This document shows, in pieces, positions 1 through 7,200 of a DNA stretch of 64,000 nucleotides. The first letter of the stretch is position 1; each line of letters begins with the position of its first letter. The DNA comes from Streptomonospora litoralis. Lineage in GTDB: Bacteria; Actinomycetota; Actinomycetes; Streptosporangiales; Streptosporangiaceae. The position numbers and the translations under genes were made by a program. The notes beneath the pieces are model-generated. The model did not search any database. It was not told the origin of the DNA and saw nothing but the letters and a program-made list of their open reading frames with translations. The stretch lies in the NCBI RefSeq assembly GCF_004323735.1, contig NZ_CP036455.1, positions 5,141,101 to 5,205,100 of the forward strand, given 5' to 3'.

Positions 1-431
1 AAGACGGCCAGTCCGAGGCAGCCCAGTCTGCTCAGGGCACCCAGCGGGTAGAGGCCGATTCCCAGGCCGGGCAGCAGCGCACCCACCACGTCCAAAAGCA
101 GCGGTGTCACGGCGACCACCAGAGCACCGGCGGTCCCCAGCGCGCCGAGCAGCAGCAGGACGCCGACCGCACGGCCCGGGACCGGTCGCGTCATGCCCAC
201 GGCGAGCAGTGCGGCCGCGCCGCACAGCGCTACCGCCCACCAGCCGGAGAAGAGCATCAGGTCGTAGCCGACCGGGGACATCTTCCCGGGCGGGCCGACG
301 ATCCGCCAGTAAGCCTGGAGCCCGGCGTAGGCCGCCGACCAGGCGACGGTCGCGGCGGCGAGCCGTCGGGCACGGAGCCGGTCGGCCTCGGGGCGGCGGG
401 CGGCCGGGGTGGCGTTGTCCATGGTCGCCAT
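1..431 (-). CDS. partial small integral membrane protein, function unknown
   Basis: The minus strand is open from a start at 431 (a second in-frame ATG lies at 422) to the left edge, giving at least 140 residues with no stop, so the C-terminus is missing. After a basic, Arg-rich N-terminus of about 25 residues come a hydrophobic stretch (AATVAWSAAYAGLQAYW) and two strongly hydrophobic stretches, one with LMLFSGWWAVALCGAAALLA and one with GVLLLLGALGTAGALVVAV. This suggests a protein with three or four membrane segments. The pattern recalls small DUF3995-like proteins, but I cannot confirm the family. No clear Shine-Dalgarno sequence decides between the two starts. It may pair with the TetR relic on the same strand, but that is a guess. 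Confidence 0.55.
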   Translation of the reverse strand, partial: MATMDNATPAARRPEADRLRARRLAAATVAWSAAYAGLQAYWRIVGPPGKMSPVGYDLMLFSGWWAVALCGAAALLAVGMTRPVPGRAVGVLLLLGALGTAGALVVAVTPLLLDVVGALLPGLGIGLYPLGALSRLGCLGLAV

Positions 432-528
432 GGTGCCCGACGGGGGATGCGCGCTTCCCCTGCGGGCGCGTATCGGAAGCCCCCCGCGCCGCCGGGGCGC
501 CGGCGCCCCGGCGGCGCGGGGGACGGCC

Positions 529-888
529 CTATTGGGCGGCGGTTCCTGTGGACAGGCCCCGGGCAAGCAGGTCGAGGGCCGATCGCATCCGCTCGCTCAG
601 ATCCACGGTTCCGGGAAGGACGGTCCAGACGAGAAACGCACCGTCGAGAAGTTCCACGAGGGAGCGTGCCGTGCAGCCAGTGTCGGTGATGTCGAACTCA
701 CCGCGTTCGTTGCCCTGATCGAGGAGCCTGGCCGCGGCTTCGCTCCAGTCGGAGTAGTACCGCTCCAACAAGTCGCGCACCCGCTGTTGGCGGTGCGCCA
801 GCGCGTAGAACTCCGTGGCTGCCCCTGGACGGCGCGCGAACACGGCACACCGGTACACAGCGGCGACCGGACGCCCGGTCCCTCGCAC
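529..888 (-). pseudogene. TetR-family regulator, C-terminal ligand-domain relic
   Basis: The 119-residue frame reads like the C-terminal half of a TetR repressor: an amphipathic run with EFYALAHRQQRVRDLLERYY, then LLDQGNERGEFD and a closing helix with LVELLDGAFLVWTVLP. The N-terminal helix-turn-helix of about 50 residues that defines the family is absent. Upstream in this direction lies the promoter and start of the divergent reductase, leaving no room for it. Native TetR proteins are about 190-210 residues. I read this as a deletion relic. It could still express a DNA-binding-less dimerisation domain, but the first 20 residues look non-native. Confidence 0.5.
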
Positions 889-919
889 CGCCTACAGGGT
901 TTCCGCGGTGGGCCTTGGC

Positions 920-937
920 CTTCGAGCCGGCTTGAGG
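920..937. promoter_or_regulatory. SoxR/MerR-type operator upstream of the SDR gene
   Basis: The 18-bp sequence CTTCGAGCCGGCTTGAGG differs at two positions from the SoxR-type palindrome CCTCAAG-N4-CTTGAGG. It ends 16 bp before the ATG of the reductase at 954. MerR-family activators bind such dyads inside promoters with long -35/-10 spacing. A much better copy lies at 53785 before a SnoaL-like gene and a half copy at 11386. No MerR-family gene lies in the window, so the regulator would act in trans. The assignment is inference from the motif. Confidence 0.4.
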
Positions 938-953
938 GTCTACGTTCGGGGCC

Positions 954-1808
954 ATGGCTGCACGCGACACGAGCGGATCCGCACCCTCCTCCCGGCCGGG
1001 CACGGCGCTGGTCACCGGCGCGTCCTCGGGCATCGGACGCGAAGCGGCCCGCCTCCTGGCCGAAAAAGGCTTCCGCGTCTTCGGCACCAGCCGCAGCGAC
1101 CGCCCCGGCTTCGACAGCGTGCGGATGCTTCGGCTCGACGTGACCAGCGATGCCTCCGTCGCCGCGTGCGTTGACAGGCTCCTCGACCAGGTCGGGATGG
1201 TCGACGTACTGGTCAACAACGCGGGAGCGCTGCACCGCGGGATCGCCGAAGAGACCGCGCTCACCGAGGCCGCCGCGGTCTTCGAGACCAACCTCTTCGG
1301 CGCCGCGCGGGTGGCCAACGCCGTCCTGCCGCACATGCGCGAACGCGGCCGGGGCCGCATCGTCAACGTCGGTTCGCTGGCCGCCTGGGTCGGTGAGCCC
1401 GGCGAGGGCTACTACGCCGCGTCCAAGGCCGCCCTCGCCCGCTACACCGAGGCGCTGCGCCACGAGGTGCGTCATCTCGGCGTCGACGTGAGCCTGGTGG
1501 AGCCGGGCGCCTTCACCACGGGCGTGGTCGAGGCCGCTACCCGCTCCTGCGGCGAGATCGCCGACTACGACCAGGTCCGCGCCAACGCCTTCGAGACCCT
1601 CGAACGAGGTCTGCGGAAGGGCGGCGACCCGCGCAGGGCCGCCGAAGTCGTCGTCAAGGCGGCCACCGCCCGCAGGCCGAAGCCGCGCTACGCGGCCGGC
1701 AGCGAGGCGCTGTGGCTGCCGCCGCTGCGGCTGCTGCTGCCTCAGTGGGTGCTGGAGCGGCTGGTCAGAAGGGGATTTCACCTTCCGACCGCGGCCACGC
1801 GCGGCTGA
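954..1808 (+). CDS. SDR-family NAD(P)-dependent oxidoreductase
   Basis: This 284-residue protein is a classical short-chain dehydrogenase/reductase of the cytoplasm that reduces or oxidises an unknown carbonyl or alcohol. The Rossmann motif TGASSGIG is at residues 21-28, the NNAG motif near 88-91, the catalytic Ser about 141 in VNVGSLAA, and Tyr154-Lys158 in YAASK. The C-terminal 40 residues, after the core fold, are hydrophobic (LWLPPLRLLLPQWVLERLV), as in several actinobacterial SDRs. The ATG at 954 is the first in frame before the nucleotide fold. It is monocistronic and preceded by the MerR/SoxR-type dyad, so redox or xenobiotic induction is plausible. Substrate unknown. Confidence 0.9.
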   Translation: MAARDTSGSAPSSRPGTALVTGASSGIGREAARLLAEKGFRVFGTSRSDRPGFDSVRMLRLDVTSDASVAACVDRLLDQVGMVDVLVNNAGALHRGIAEETALTEAAAVFETNLFGAARVANAVLPHMRERGRGRIVNVGSLAAWVGEPGEGYYAASKAALARYTEALRHEVRHLGVDVSLVEPGAFTTGVVEAATRSCGEIADYDQVRANAFETLERGLRKGGDPRRAAEVVVKAATARRPKPRYAAGSEALWLPPLRLLLPQWVLERLVRRGFHLPTAATRG

Positions 1809-1948
1809 GACCTCCATGCTGTGCGGCGAACTCCGACGCTCTTCGGCCCCGGAGGCGACAGGGCTGCGCGGCCACAGCGGGGCGGGCGGCCGTGGGGTGA
1901 CGCCGGGCGTGGATCGACGGCCGCCGTGCCGGACAGGGAGTCGGGGCG

Positions 1949-2419
1949 TCAGCGTCGGATTCTGGTGTGGAAGTGGGCCCAGGTGACCATCGGGCCGGTG
2001 TAGTCGTCGGGGGTAGGGGTGTGGATGCCGCAGCACGGGTCGGCTTCGGCGGGCACGCGCCCCCAGCCGTGGGATAGGGCGCCGGCGAGGACCAGGCCGC
2101 AGCCGCCGGGGCGCATCGGGTCGGGGGGTTGGCACTCGGCGCGAGTGGTGGCCTGGCCCTGGTCGATCACTTCCAGATGGAGGACACCGGCCGCCAGACC
2201 GACGAGCCCCACGTCCACCTCGCCGTCGGGGTGGCCGGATGCGGTGTGGCGCAGAGCGTTGCTGAAGAACTCGCTGGCTACCACTTCCACGGCATCGGCC
2301 ACGTCGTGGAAGTCGCGCACCAGCGCCCGCACCCAGAGGCGGGCCTCGCGGCACTGCTCCGCCAGCCCGGGAAAGGACCGGTAGGCGCTGAGTGTGAACG
2401 GGGAGAGGACGTCTTCCAT
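1949..2419 (-). CDS. ATP-binding regulator of the anti-sigma kinase type (HATPase_c_2), cassette 1
   Basis: This 156-residue GHKL-fold protein is like the small stand-alone ATPases common in actinomycetes. The N-box region reads EFFSNALRHTASG, the G1 region VIDQG and the glycine-rich lid GGCGLVLAGAL. Such proteins resemble RsbW/SpoIIAB kinases, but most have no known partner. The gene starts at ATG 2419, overlapping its upstream neighbour as TGATG, so the two are translationally coupled; an in-frame GTG at 2422 is an alternative. It is a paralogue of the gene at 49196-49816, sharing LAEQCREAR/LREQCREAR, the N-box and the closing YTGPM.TWA motif. It shares the divergent promoter with the XRE gene at 2958. 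Confidence 0.85.
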   Translation of the reverse strand: MEDVLSPFTLSAYRSFPGLAEQCREARLWVRALVRDFHDVADAVEVVASEFFSNALRHTASGHPDGEVDVGLVGLAAGVLHLEVIDQGQATTRAECQPPDPMRPGGCGLVLAGALSHGWGRVPAEADPCCGIHTPTPDDYTGPMVTWAHFHTRIRR

Positions 2420-2811
2420 CACGCCACCTCCGAAAGCGCGCCCGAGGCGGCGTGCGCGGCCTGCTTACCGCGTGCGCGAGGGCGGCGGCTGAACAGGTCA
2501 CGGACTTTTCCCGCGCCGCCCGAGTCCCCCGGGTGGCGCCCGGCGAGGACTGCGGCAACGTTGCGAGGAGAGTCCGCCGGAGCCTGACCGTTCCGGCCCC
2601 AGATGAACCACCAGGAGTCCCCCAGCCACATGGCCACGACGGCAACCCGGCGACCGTCGGGACCGGCGGTGTAGAGCACCGGGTGATCCGAGCCGGCCAG
2701 CACCACCAGCGCCGACCTGCCGAACGTGTGCACCTCCTCCTGAAGTCGCCCAAGCAGCGACCGGCGGGTTTCACCGCACGGGAGTGATCGATCACTACGA
2801 GTTGCGAACAT
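2419..2811 (-). CDS. conserved cassette partner of the XRE/ATPase module, function unknown (copy 1)
   Basis: This small protein of about 130 residues has a conserved core (SALVVLAGSDHPVLYTAG, then RRVAVVAM and SWWFIWGRNGQ) that also occurs in the protein at 49816-50172 as DHPVLYT, RRVAVLAV and TWWFIWGKENQ. That makes it a genuine family member of the cassette. No catalytic motif is obvious. The C-terminal 35 residues are basic. The start is either ATG 2811 or GTG 2817: the Shine-Dalgarno AAGGAGG sits 10 and 4 bases upstream of them respectively, and I chose the ATG. It couples to the downstream ATPase by TGATG. The two may act together as a regulator pair, which is inference. Confidence 0.75.
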   Translation of the reverse strand: MFATRSDRSLPCGETRRSLLGRLQEEVHTFGRSALVVLAGSDHPVLYTAGPDGRRVAVVAMWLGDSWWFIWGRNGQAPADSPRNVAAVLAGRHPGDSGGAGKVRDLFSRRPRARGKQAAHAASGALSEVA

Positions 2812-2885
2812 GGACACAATGCCTCCTTCATAGAAGCGCCGTGGGGAACAGCCCCCGGAAGACTCCAGCATGGCCTAGCATGGCT

Positions 2886-2906
2886 CCAATGGCAATCTCC
2901 CATTGG
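2886..2906. promoter_or_regulatory. dyad in the divergent promoter of cassette 1
   Basis: Perfect inverted repeat CCAATGG-N7-CCATTGG, about midway between the divergent starts at 2811 and 2958. Autoregulation by the XRE protein is the natural guess. The corresponding site of cassette 2 has a different sequence (TGCAACGTT dyad at 50259). Confidence 0.5.
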
Positions 2907-2957
2907 AAATTCCCCATTTAGTATCAGCTTACTTACCGGACAGTTGAGGAGGCCGCC

Positions 2958-3818
2958 ATGGCCGCAAAGAAGAACGCGACGGTGCGAGGACGTCGGCTCC
3001 GGGGTGAACTGCGGCGCCTCAGGGAAGAGCGCGGTTGGAGCATCGACCATGTCGTCGAACTCTCCGAGAACGCATGGGTGAACAGCACCGTGTCCCGGTG
3101 GGAGCTGGGCGAGCGCCTGCCACGTCCAGCAGACCTCCGGCTGCTGTTGGAGATCTACGAGGTCACGGACGAAGAGCGGGAGACCCTGTTGCGGCTCGCC
3201 CGCGAAGCCCGGCAGCGCGGTTGGTGGCACGTGCACGGGGACGCCGTACCCGAGTGGTTTCAGGGGTTCGTCGGCCTGGAGGCCGAGGCGTCAGCGGTGT
3301 GCTCGTACACCTCGGAGTTCGTCCCCGGCCTGCTGCAAACGGCCGACTACTCGCGAGCAATCCACCAAGGCTCTCTGCGCTCTCTCAGCGACGAGGAGAT
3401 CGAGCGACGCGTCGCGGTCCGGATGGAGCGTCAGAAACTCCTGGAACGTCCGCACGCACCTCAACTCTGGTTCATCCTCAACGAAGCGGTGATTCGCCGC
3501 CACGTGGGAGGGCCAGGCGTGATGAAGAAGCAGCTCGGACACCTCGCCAAGGCGATCGATCCACCGCGCATCACCGTGCAGGTGCTTCCCTACGAGCTGG
3601 GTGCTCATCCAGGCATGGACGGCGCCTTCTCCATACTCAGCTTCCCGGCCGCAATCGATGCCGATCTCGTGTACCTCGAACACCAGACAAGTAGCCTGTA
3701 TGTGGAGGAACCAGACGAGGTCGAACGCTATAACGTGGTCTTCAACCACCTACGTGCAACAGCTCTCAGCACCGACCACACAAGCTCGATGATCCGTGAG
3801 ATTGTCGCTCAGATCTGA
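2958..3818 (+). CDS. XRE-family regulator with DUF5753 domain (WhiJ-like), cassette 1
   Basis: This 286-residue protein has an N-terminal Cro/CI helix-turn-helix (about residues 10-70, with WSIDHVVELSENAWVNSTVSRWE) and then a DUF5753 domain (about 95-275). The latter carries the family's ARQRGWWHVH, SEFVPGLLQTADYSRA and GAHPGMDGAFSILSF motifs. Length matches the family (about 280). The start is fixed by GAGGAGG eight bases before the ATG. It is followed after 18 bp by a DUF397 gene. This XRE/DUF397 pairing is the known WhiJ/BldB-like arrangement of actinomycetes, in which the small acidic partner is thought to modulate the DNA-binding protein. The paralogue at 50329 has the same architecture. 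Confidence 0.92.
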   Translation: MAAKKNATVRGRRLRGELRRLREERGWSIDHVVELSENAWVNSTVSRWELGERLPRPADLRLLLEIYEVTDEERETLLRLAREARQRGWWHVHGDAVPEWFQGFVGLEAEASAVCSYTSEFVPGLLQTADYSRAIHQGSLRSLSDEEIERRVAVRMERQKLLERPHAPQLWFILNEAVIRRHVGGPGVMKKQLGHLAKAIDPPRITVQVLPYELGAHPGMDGAFSILSFPAAIDADLVYLEHQTSSLYVEEPDEVERYNVVFNHLRATALSTDHTSSMIREIVAQI

Positions 3819-3836
3819 CACCGAAGGAAGTACGGG

Positions 3837-4097
3837 ATGACGCCCTTCCCCGTGTCTCTCGCCCCCTGGCGCAAGAGCTCCTACAGCAACGGCAACGGCG
3901 GTGAGTGCCTCGAATGCTCCAGCGCCGCCTGGCACGTCTCCACCTACAGCGGGACTAACGCCAACTGTGTCGAGTACGCACACCTCCCCTCCTCGGTCGC
4001 CGTGCGGGACTCCAAGCACCCGCAGGCGGGCCACCTGTCCTTCTCCGGGGACGAGTGGTCGGCGTTCCTCACCGCTGTGAAGGCCACCCGCTTGTGA
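3837..4097 (+). CDS. DUF397 protein, cassette 1
   Basis: This 86-residue acidic protein has the family hallmarks: N-terminal WRKSSYSNGNGGECLEC, then a second related unit WHVSTYSGTNANCVEY, and the C-terminal block VAVRDSKHP, LSFSGDEWSAFLTAVKA. The repeated aromatic/Ser-Tyr-Ser plus Cys unit is present twice, where a minimal DUF397 has it once. It follows the XRE gene by 18 bp with GAAGGAAG as ribosome site, so it is co-transcribed. It probably acts as the cognate partner of the XRE regulator, an inference from family knowledge. A perfect hairpin follows its stop codon. Confidence 0.92.
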   Translation: MTPFPVSLAPWRKSSYSNGNGGECLECSSAAWHVSTYSGTNANCVEYAHLPSSVAVRDSKHPQAGHLSFSGDEWSAFLTAVKATRL

Positions 4098-4099
4098 GA

Positions 4100-4116
4100 C
4101 TCGCCGTTTCGGCGAG
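4100..4116 (+). terminator. hairpin after the cassette 1 DUF397 gene
   Basis: Perfect 7-bp stem CTCGCCG with loop TTT and CGGCGAG, starting 3 bp after the DUF397 stop. There is no T-run, as is common for actinomycete terminators. Confidence 0.55.
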
Positions 4117-4187
4117 CGCCTGGTAGTCATACCGGGCAACATGCTGAGCGCGGCCGAGCCGGGCCGAGGAGGGCTCCCTCAGCACCC

Positions 4188-4250
4188 ACGCGGGATGCCG
4201 GTCCGGTCTTCACCTGCTCCGAACGGGCAGCATTCCTTACCGCCGTGCAG
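4188..4250 (+). pseudogene. relic of a second DUF397 C-terminus
   Basis: In one frame the sequence reads TRDAGPVFTCSERAAFLTAV. This aligns with the closing block of DUF397 proteins and in particular with DEWSAFLTAVKA of the intact neighbour. Everything upstream of the block is missing and no start codon fits. I read this as the remains of a tandem DUF397 copy. It is short, so chance similarity is not fully excluded. Confidence 0.45.
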
Positions 4251-4375
4251 GCCGTCGGCCTTCAGCCCCTCCGCTTCCGCTCCGCCGATACCGCGGCGAA
4301 CACTCCTTCTTCCGGGCGGAGGGCAAGCCCCCTGCTCTCCGTGGGGCGCTCCTGCGCGGACCGCCCCACGCCCCC

Positions 4376-5011
4376 TCAAACCGACGGGAAACCCCCGACA
4401 CTGCCGCGCGCCGGGACCTTCGAGGCGATCTCCCGCTCGAAGAAGTCCACGAACGGTTCCGCCTGCTCGTACAACTCGGACACGGTTCGCGCGGCGGCAC
4501 GCGCAAGCGCGGGATCGTCGACCCGTTTCGCCCCGGCCGGACTGCCGTTCTCGTCGTAGCGGATGTGGTAGAGAACCTGATCGCCATACGCCATGAGTTC
4601 CGGAAGCGGATACTCGCTCTCGAACTGGCGGATGTGCCCGGCGTCGAGCACGCGGATCTCGAAACCACACTCGACGAATATCCGGTGGCTCTGCGCCTCC
4701 CACAGCAGGTAGGACGTGGGCGGGAGTTCGACGATGCGCAGCCGCCGCAGCCGCAGACCCAACCGCTCGTAGCTCTGACGCTCCGCGCGAATGTCCTCGC
4801 GCTCGCTCTCGAAAATCTCCAGGACGCGGTCCCAGTCGCCGGAGCAGAACGCCGCCCAGGCCGGATCTCCTGACTCGGAGAAGACCTGCGACCGCTCCAG
4901 TTTCCAGACGTCACCGGTCATGGCCGGATCCGCGCGCAGGGCGGCGGCATCAGCGTGGTAGGCGCGGCGGTCCATGACTGCGCCCTCAGCCGCGCGCACG
5001 GCGTCAAACAT
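4376..5011 (-). CDS. DUF6879-family protein
   Basis: This 211-residue protein has the DUF6879 pattern: an N-terminal region with WAAFCSGDWDRVLEIFESE, a central LRRLRIVELPPTSYLLWEAQ, then FEIRVLDAGHIRQF, ELMAYGDQVLYHIRYDENG and a C-terminal ARTVSELYEQAEPFVDFF. Biochemical function is unknown for the family. Members commonly sit beside XRE/DUF397-type regulators in actinomycetes, as here. Its ATG at 5011 overlaps the end of the upstream small gene by 8 bases, so they are translated together. It converges on cassette 1 and ends in a GC-rich stretch of about 280 bp with only the DUF397 relic in it. Confidence 0.8.
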   Translation of the reverse strand: MFDAVRAAEGAVMDRRAYHADAAALRADPAMTGDVWKLERSQVFSESGDPAWAAFCSGDWDRVLEIFESEREDIRAERQSYERLGLRLRRLRIVELPPTSYLLWEAQSHRIFVECGFEIRVLDAGHIRQFESEYPLPELMAYGDQVLYHIRYDENGSPAGAKRVDDPALARAAARTVSELYEQAEPFVDFFEREIASKVPARGSVGGFPSV

Positions 5012-5273
5012 CAGAGATGTCCGGCTTTGCGGCTCGCAACATCTTCCCGGGAATGACCACCAGCCGCTCGTCGGCGCCTATGCTCAGCCCGGCCGGAAGG
5101 CGGTCGCTGAAGCGCTCGGTGACGTCGCGCCCCACAATCGCCACGTCACCGTTGTCAAGCTCCCAGATCTCCGGGCAGTCATCATTGGTGCGGCTTTGTT
5201 CCAGTTCGGCGGCTGTCTTCCCGAGACGCTGCTTGAACTGGGCGTCGGGCTTTACGTCCCACAGACGTTCCAC
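5004..5273 (-). CDS. small conserved protein coupled to DUF6879, function unknown
   Basis: This 89-residue protein starts at GTG 5273, preceded by AGGAGG six bases upstream. Its recognisable core is DDCPEIWELDNGDVAIVGRD, then ERFSDRLPAG and ERLVVIPGKMLRAAK. I recall such proteins as regular neighbours of DUF6879 genes but know no function or name. It overlaps the DUF6879 gene by 8 bp. A longer open frame extends upstream to 6011, but it runs antisense over the kinase relic and lacks coding character, so I reject it. Confidence 0.7.
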   Translation of the reverse strand: MERLWDVKPDAQFKQRLGKTAAELEQSRTNDDCPEIWELDNGDVAIVGRDVTERFSDRLPAGLSIGADERLVVIPGKMLRAAKPDISDV

Positions 5274-5459
5274 TGGGATCCTCCTGTGTTCAGAGGCGGG
5301 AGAGAACCATTCCCGCCTCGGCGCGTTGGACACCCCACACCCTACGAATGGCGGAATCCGGCCAGGCGGATGCATGACCGATTCACCCCGTTTCGCCGCC
5401 GTGACCGTTGGTCTCGGCCATACTGGGGCTTCACGGTGGACCGACAATGAGCCTCGCGC

Positions 5460-5729
5460 TTGCACGGAGCCTCCCCGTATGCCCTCACCGAAACCCCGCA
5501 CCACGAAGCGGCGTTGGACGAATCCGCGGTGGCCGACGCCGCCGACGCCAACGGCGAGGAGGACTTCGGCCTGGTCTTCGACACCGCCTTCGAGGACAAG
5601 GTGTACGAGATCGCCGAGAGCAGGACCGAATTCCTCCGGATGTTCAGCGACAACGACGGATTCCGAGAGGAGTTCGTGCGCAAGGCCCGCGGACGCGCCT
5701 ACCGGCGGCTGCGCCGCGACGCCGCCTGA
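5460..5729 (+). pseudogene. C-terminal gene fragment, possibly of a type I restriction R subunit
   Basis: The frame, which would have to begin at a TTG, ends with a clearly protein-like stretch: DFGLVFDTAFEDKVYEIA, then EFLRMFSDNDGFREEFVRKA and RAYRRLRRDAA. This resembles the extreme C-terminus of HsdR-like or helicase-type restriction subunits. The remaining 900 or more residues of such a protein are missing. The assignment is tentative. The fragment sits directly upstream of another broken gene. Confidence 0.35.
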
Positions 5730-5762
5730 CCGCCCCCGGCTCCACGGAGCCACGGTCCTGCG

Positions 5763-5963
5763 ATGTTCCAGCAACGCGTCATCGCCGACCGCTACGAACT
5801 GACCACCCCCATCGGCCAAGGCGGCATGGGCGTGGTCCTGCGCCGCTACGACCGCCGGCTCGACCGGCGGATCGCCGTGAAACTGATGAGCCGGAAGCAC
5901 CTGGGCCGCTCCGACACGCAGCCGGCGTGCTGGTCGAACGCTTCCTGCGGGAGACCAGGATGA
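5763..5963 (+). pseudogene. truncated, frameshifted Ser/Thr protein kinase (Pkn type)
   Basis: The first 48 residues are a textbook N-terminus of an actinobacterial Hanks-type kinase: RYELTTPIGQGGMGVVLRRY with the glycine loop, then RRIAVKLM with the ATP-anchoring Lys. Near position 5925 the frame breaks. The expected continuation VLVERFLRETRMT appears in another frame and then stops matching a kinase. The catalytic loop, activation segment and membrane domain are absent. A frameshift followed by a deletion explains this best. Confidence 0.75.
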
Positions 5964-6003
5964 CAGTGTCTCTCCGGTCAGGGCCTCGGCGGGCGCATCG
6001 CGG

Positions 6004-6240
6004 TCAGGCACCGACCGCCTCCGGGGCGATGGGGCGACGCGAGCGGGGAAGCGTGGCGAGCACGAGACGGTAGGACTCGGTCACCAACTCCTCGACCAGC
6101 TTCGTGTCGACCGAGTCGCCGGGAGCCAGTGTGATCCAGTGCCGCTTGTTCATGTGGTAGCCGGCGGTGATGTCTACGTCTACCCAGCCGGGAAACAGGC
6201 AATACGACTCGACCTGCCAGTTCAGACGCAGATGCCGCAT
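6004..6240 (-). pseudogene. MmcQ/YjbR-family protein, C-terminal fragment
   Basis: The 78-residue frame has the family's most conserved block, TAGYHMNKRHWITLAPGD, followed by VEELVTESYRLVLATLP. Normal members have about 115-120 residues, with an N-terminal half that binds DNA or is structural. Here that half is replaced by unrelated sequence (RHLRLNWQVESYCLF), and the frame closes upstream at a stop near 6277. It could be expressed but is probably a remnant. It completes a run of three damaged genes before the large inverted repeat. Confidence 0.6.
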
Positions 6241-6507
6241 GAGATCGCGCGGGGCGCTAAGGCGGCGCCGCCCGCCTCACGTGTCGAAGCGGCGGTTTGC
6301 CGTCCTGTGGTGCACACCCGACCGAGGCTCTGGACGAGCACCTTGTTGCAATACCGATTGAAATCAAACCGCCGCCCCCTCCAATGCGATTCTCGGGCGC
6401 CCGTGCGCCGACCGCCGACTCGTACCGCGATCCGCAGAGTTTCGTGTGAGTGAACCGCTGCGGCGCCGACGGGCAGGCGACGGTGCTCGGGTGGGGCTGC
6501 CGGTCTC

Positions 6508-7140
6508 TAGTAGTACTTCGTCAAGTTCCCGAATTCCGTGTGCCGACCTGGTCGACTCGGGGGTGCGGTCTCCGGCCCCGCCCGCGCATCGCGTGGCGCA
6601 CCGACGGCGCCTCGGGTCTGTTGTGCGGCTGTGGCACCGGGCGGGTGGCGGGTCGCCTGAGCTGAAAAGCGGCGGCAACGGCGGCGGCCCCTTGCGCCCG
6701 CGCGGGTGGGATCCCGCTCCCGTGGCCGGGCGGGGGCGGCGCGCGGCGATGGGGCCCGGTCAGTATCCATTGCGCGGAAATCACCACGTCCAAGGCCGAT
6801 CCGTGGTGATTTCCGCGCAATGGATGCCGCGAAGCCCGGCATAAAGGACACTCGGGCGCCCGATCACCACCGAGACTGTCGCTGGGACCGGTCTCGGCGC
6901 CGAAACCGTCTCTGGAGCCGTTCTCGGCGCGCCGCCGGGCGCCCAACCGGCGGGCGCCCTGCCCGATACGCGCGGGCCCGGCCATCCGGCGCCGTGGCTG
7001 CCGCTTTTCCTCCAGACCACCCGCCGCCCGGCAGGCCACAAGGCCGCCCAGCGGGCCCGAGCCGCCTTTTCCGGCGCGCCTTGCCCGAGCCGCCTCGCCC
7101 GCCTACCGACACCGGCGACGCACTTGACGAAGTACTACTA
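6508..7140. repeat. 633-bp imperfect giant inverted repeat with exact ends
   Basis: The outer 19 bp are an exact inverted pair: TAGTAGTACTTCGTCAAGT at 6508-6526 and its complement at 7122-7140. The two arms of about 300 bp are diverged reverse complements of each other. Each contains, reading outward, a GCCGCTTTTC segment and a CCGC.CAGCGGGCCCGAGCCGCC-like segment, the module that recurs at 41.2, 46.4 and 51.6-52.2 kb. The centre is a perfect palindrome (separate entry). No credible gene lies inside. It resembles a MITE or a foldback element; I see no transposase. The right end lies about 60 bp before the ABC exporter start, so it may carry that operon's promoter. Confidence 0.6.
6766..6824. 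repeat. perfect 23-bp palindrome core with 13-nt loop
   Basis: Arms at 6766-6788 and 6802-6824 are exact complements over 23 bp and contain CGCGGAAATCACCACG and its complement. Related cores occur at 17697-17732, 41157, 51910 and, more diverged, 45928 and 51779. It would form a very stable cruciform or RNA hairpin. Confidence 0.8.
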
Positions 7141-7200
7141 CTAGGAGGTTTCCCAGAAGTTCTCAGAGTCCGGCCAGTTCGGCTCGGCAGGATCGGTCTC

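Noticed and set aside
597-3236. Very long minus-strand open frame (879 codons)
   Set aside because: It runs antisense to the SDR and XRE genes and through the cassette ATPase in another frame. Its translation is Arg/Pro-rich and has no family motifs except the displaced TetR pieces. GC-rich DNA leaves such frames open by chance.
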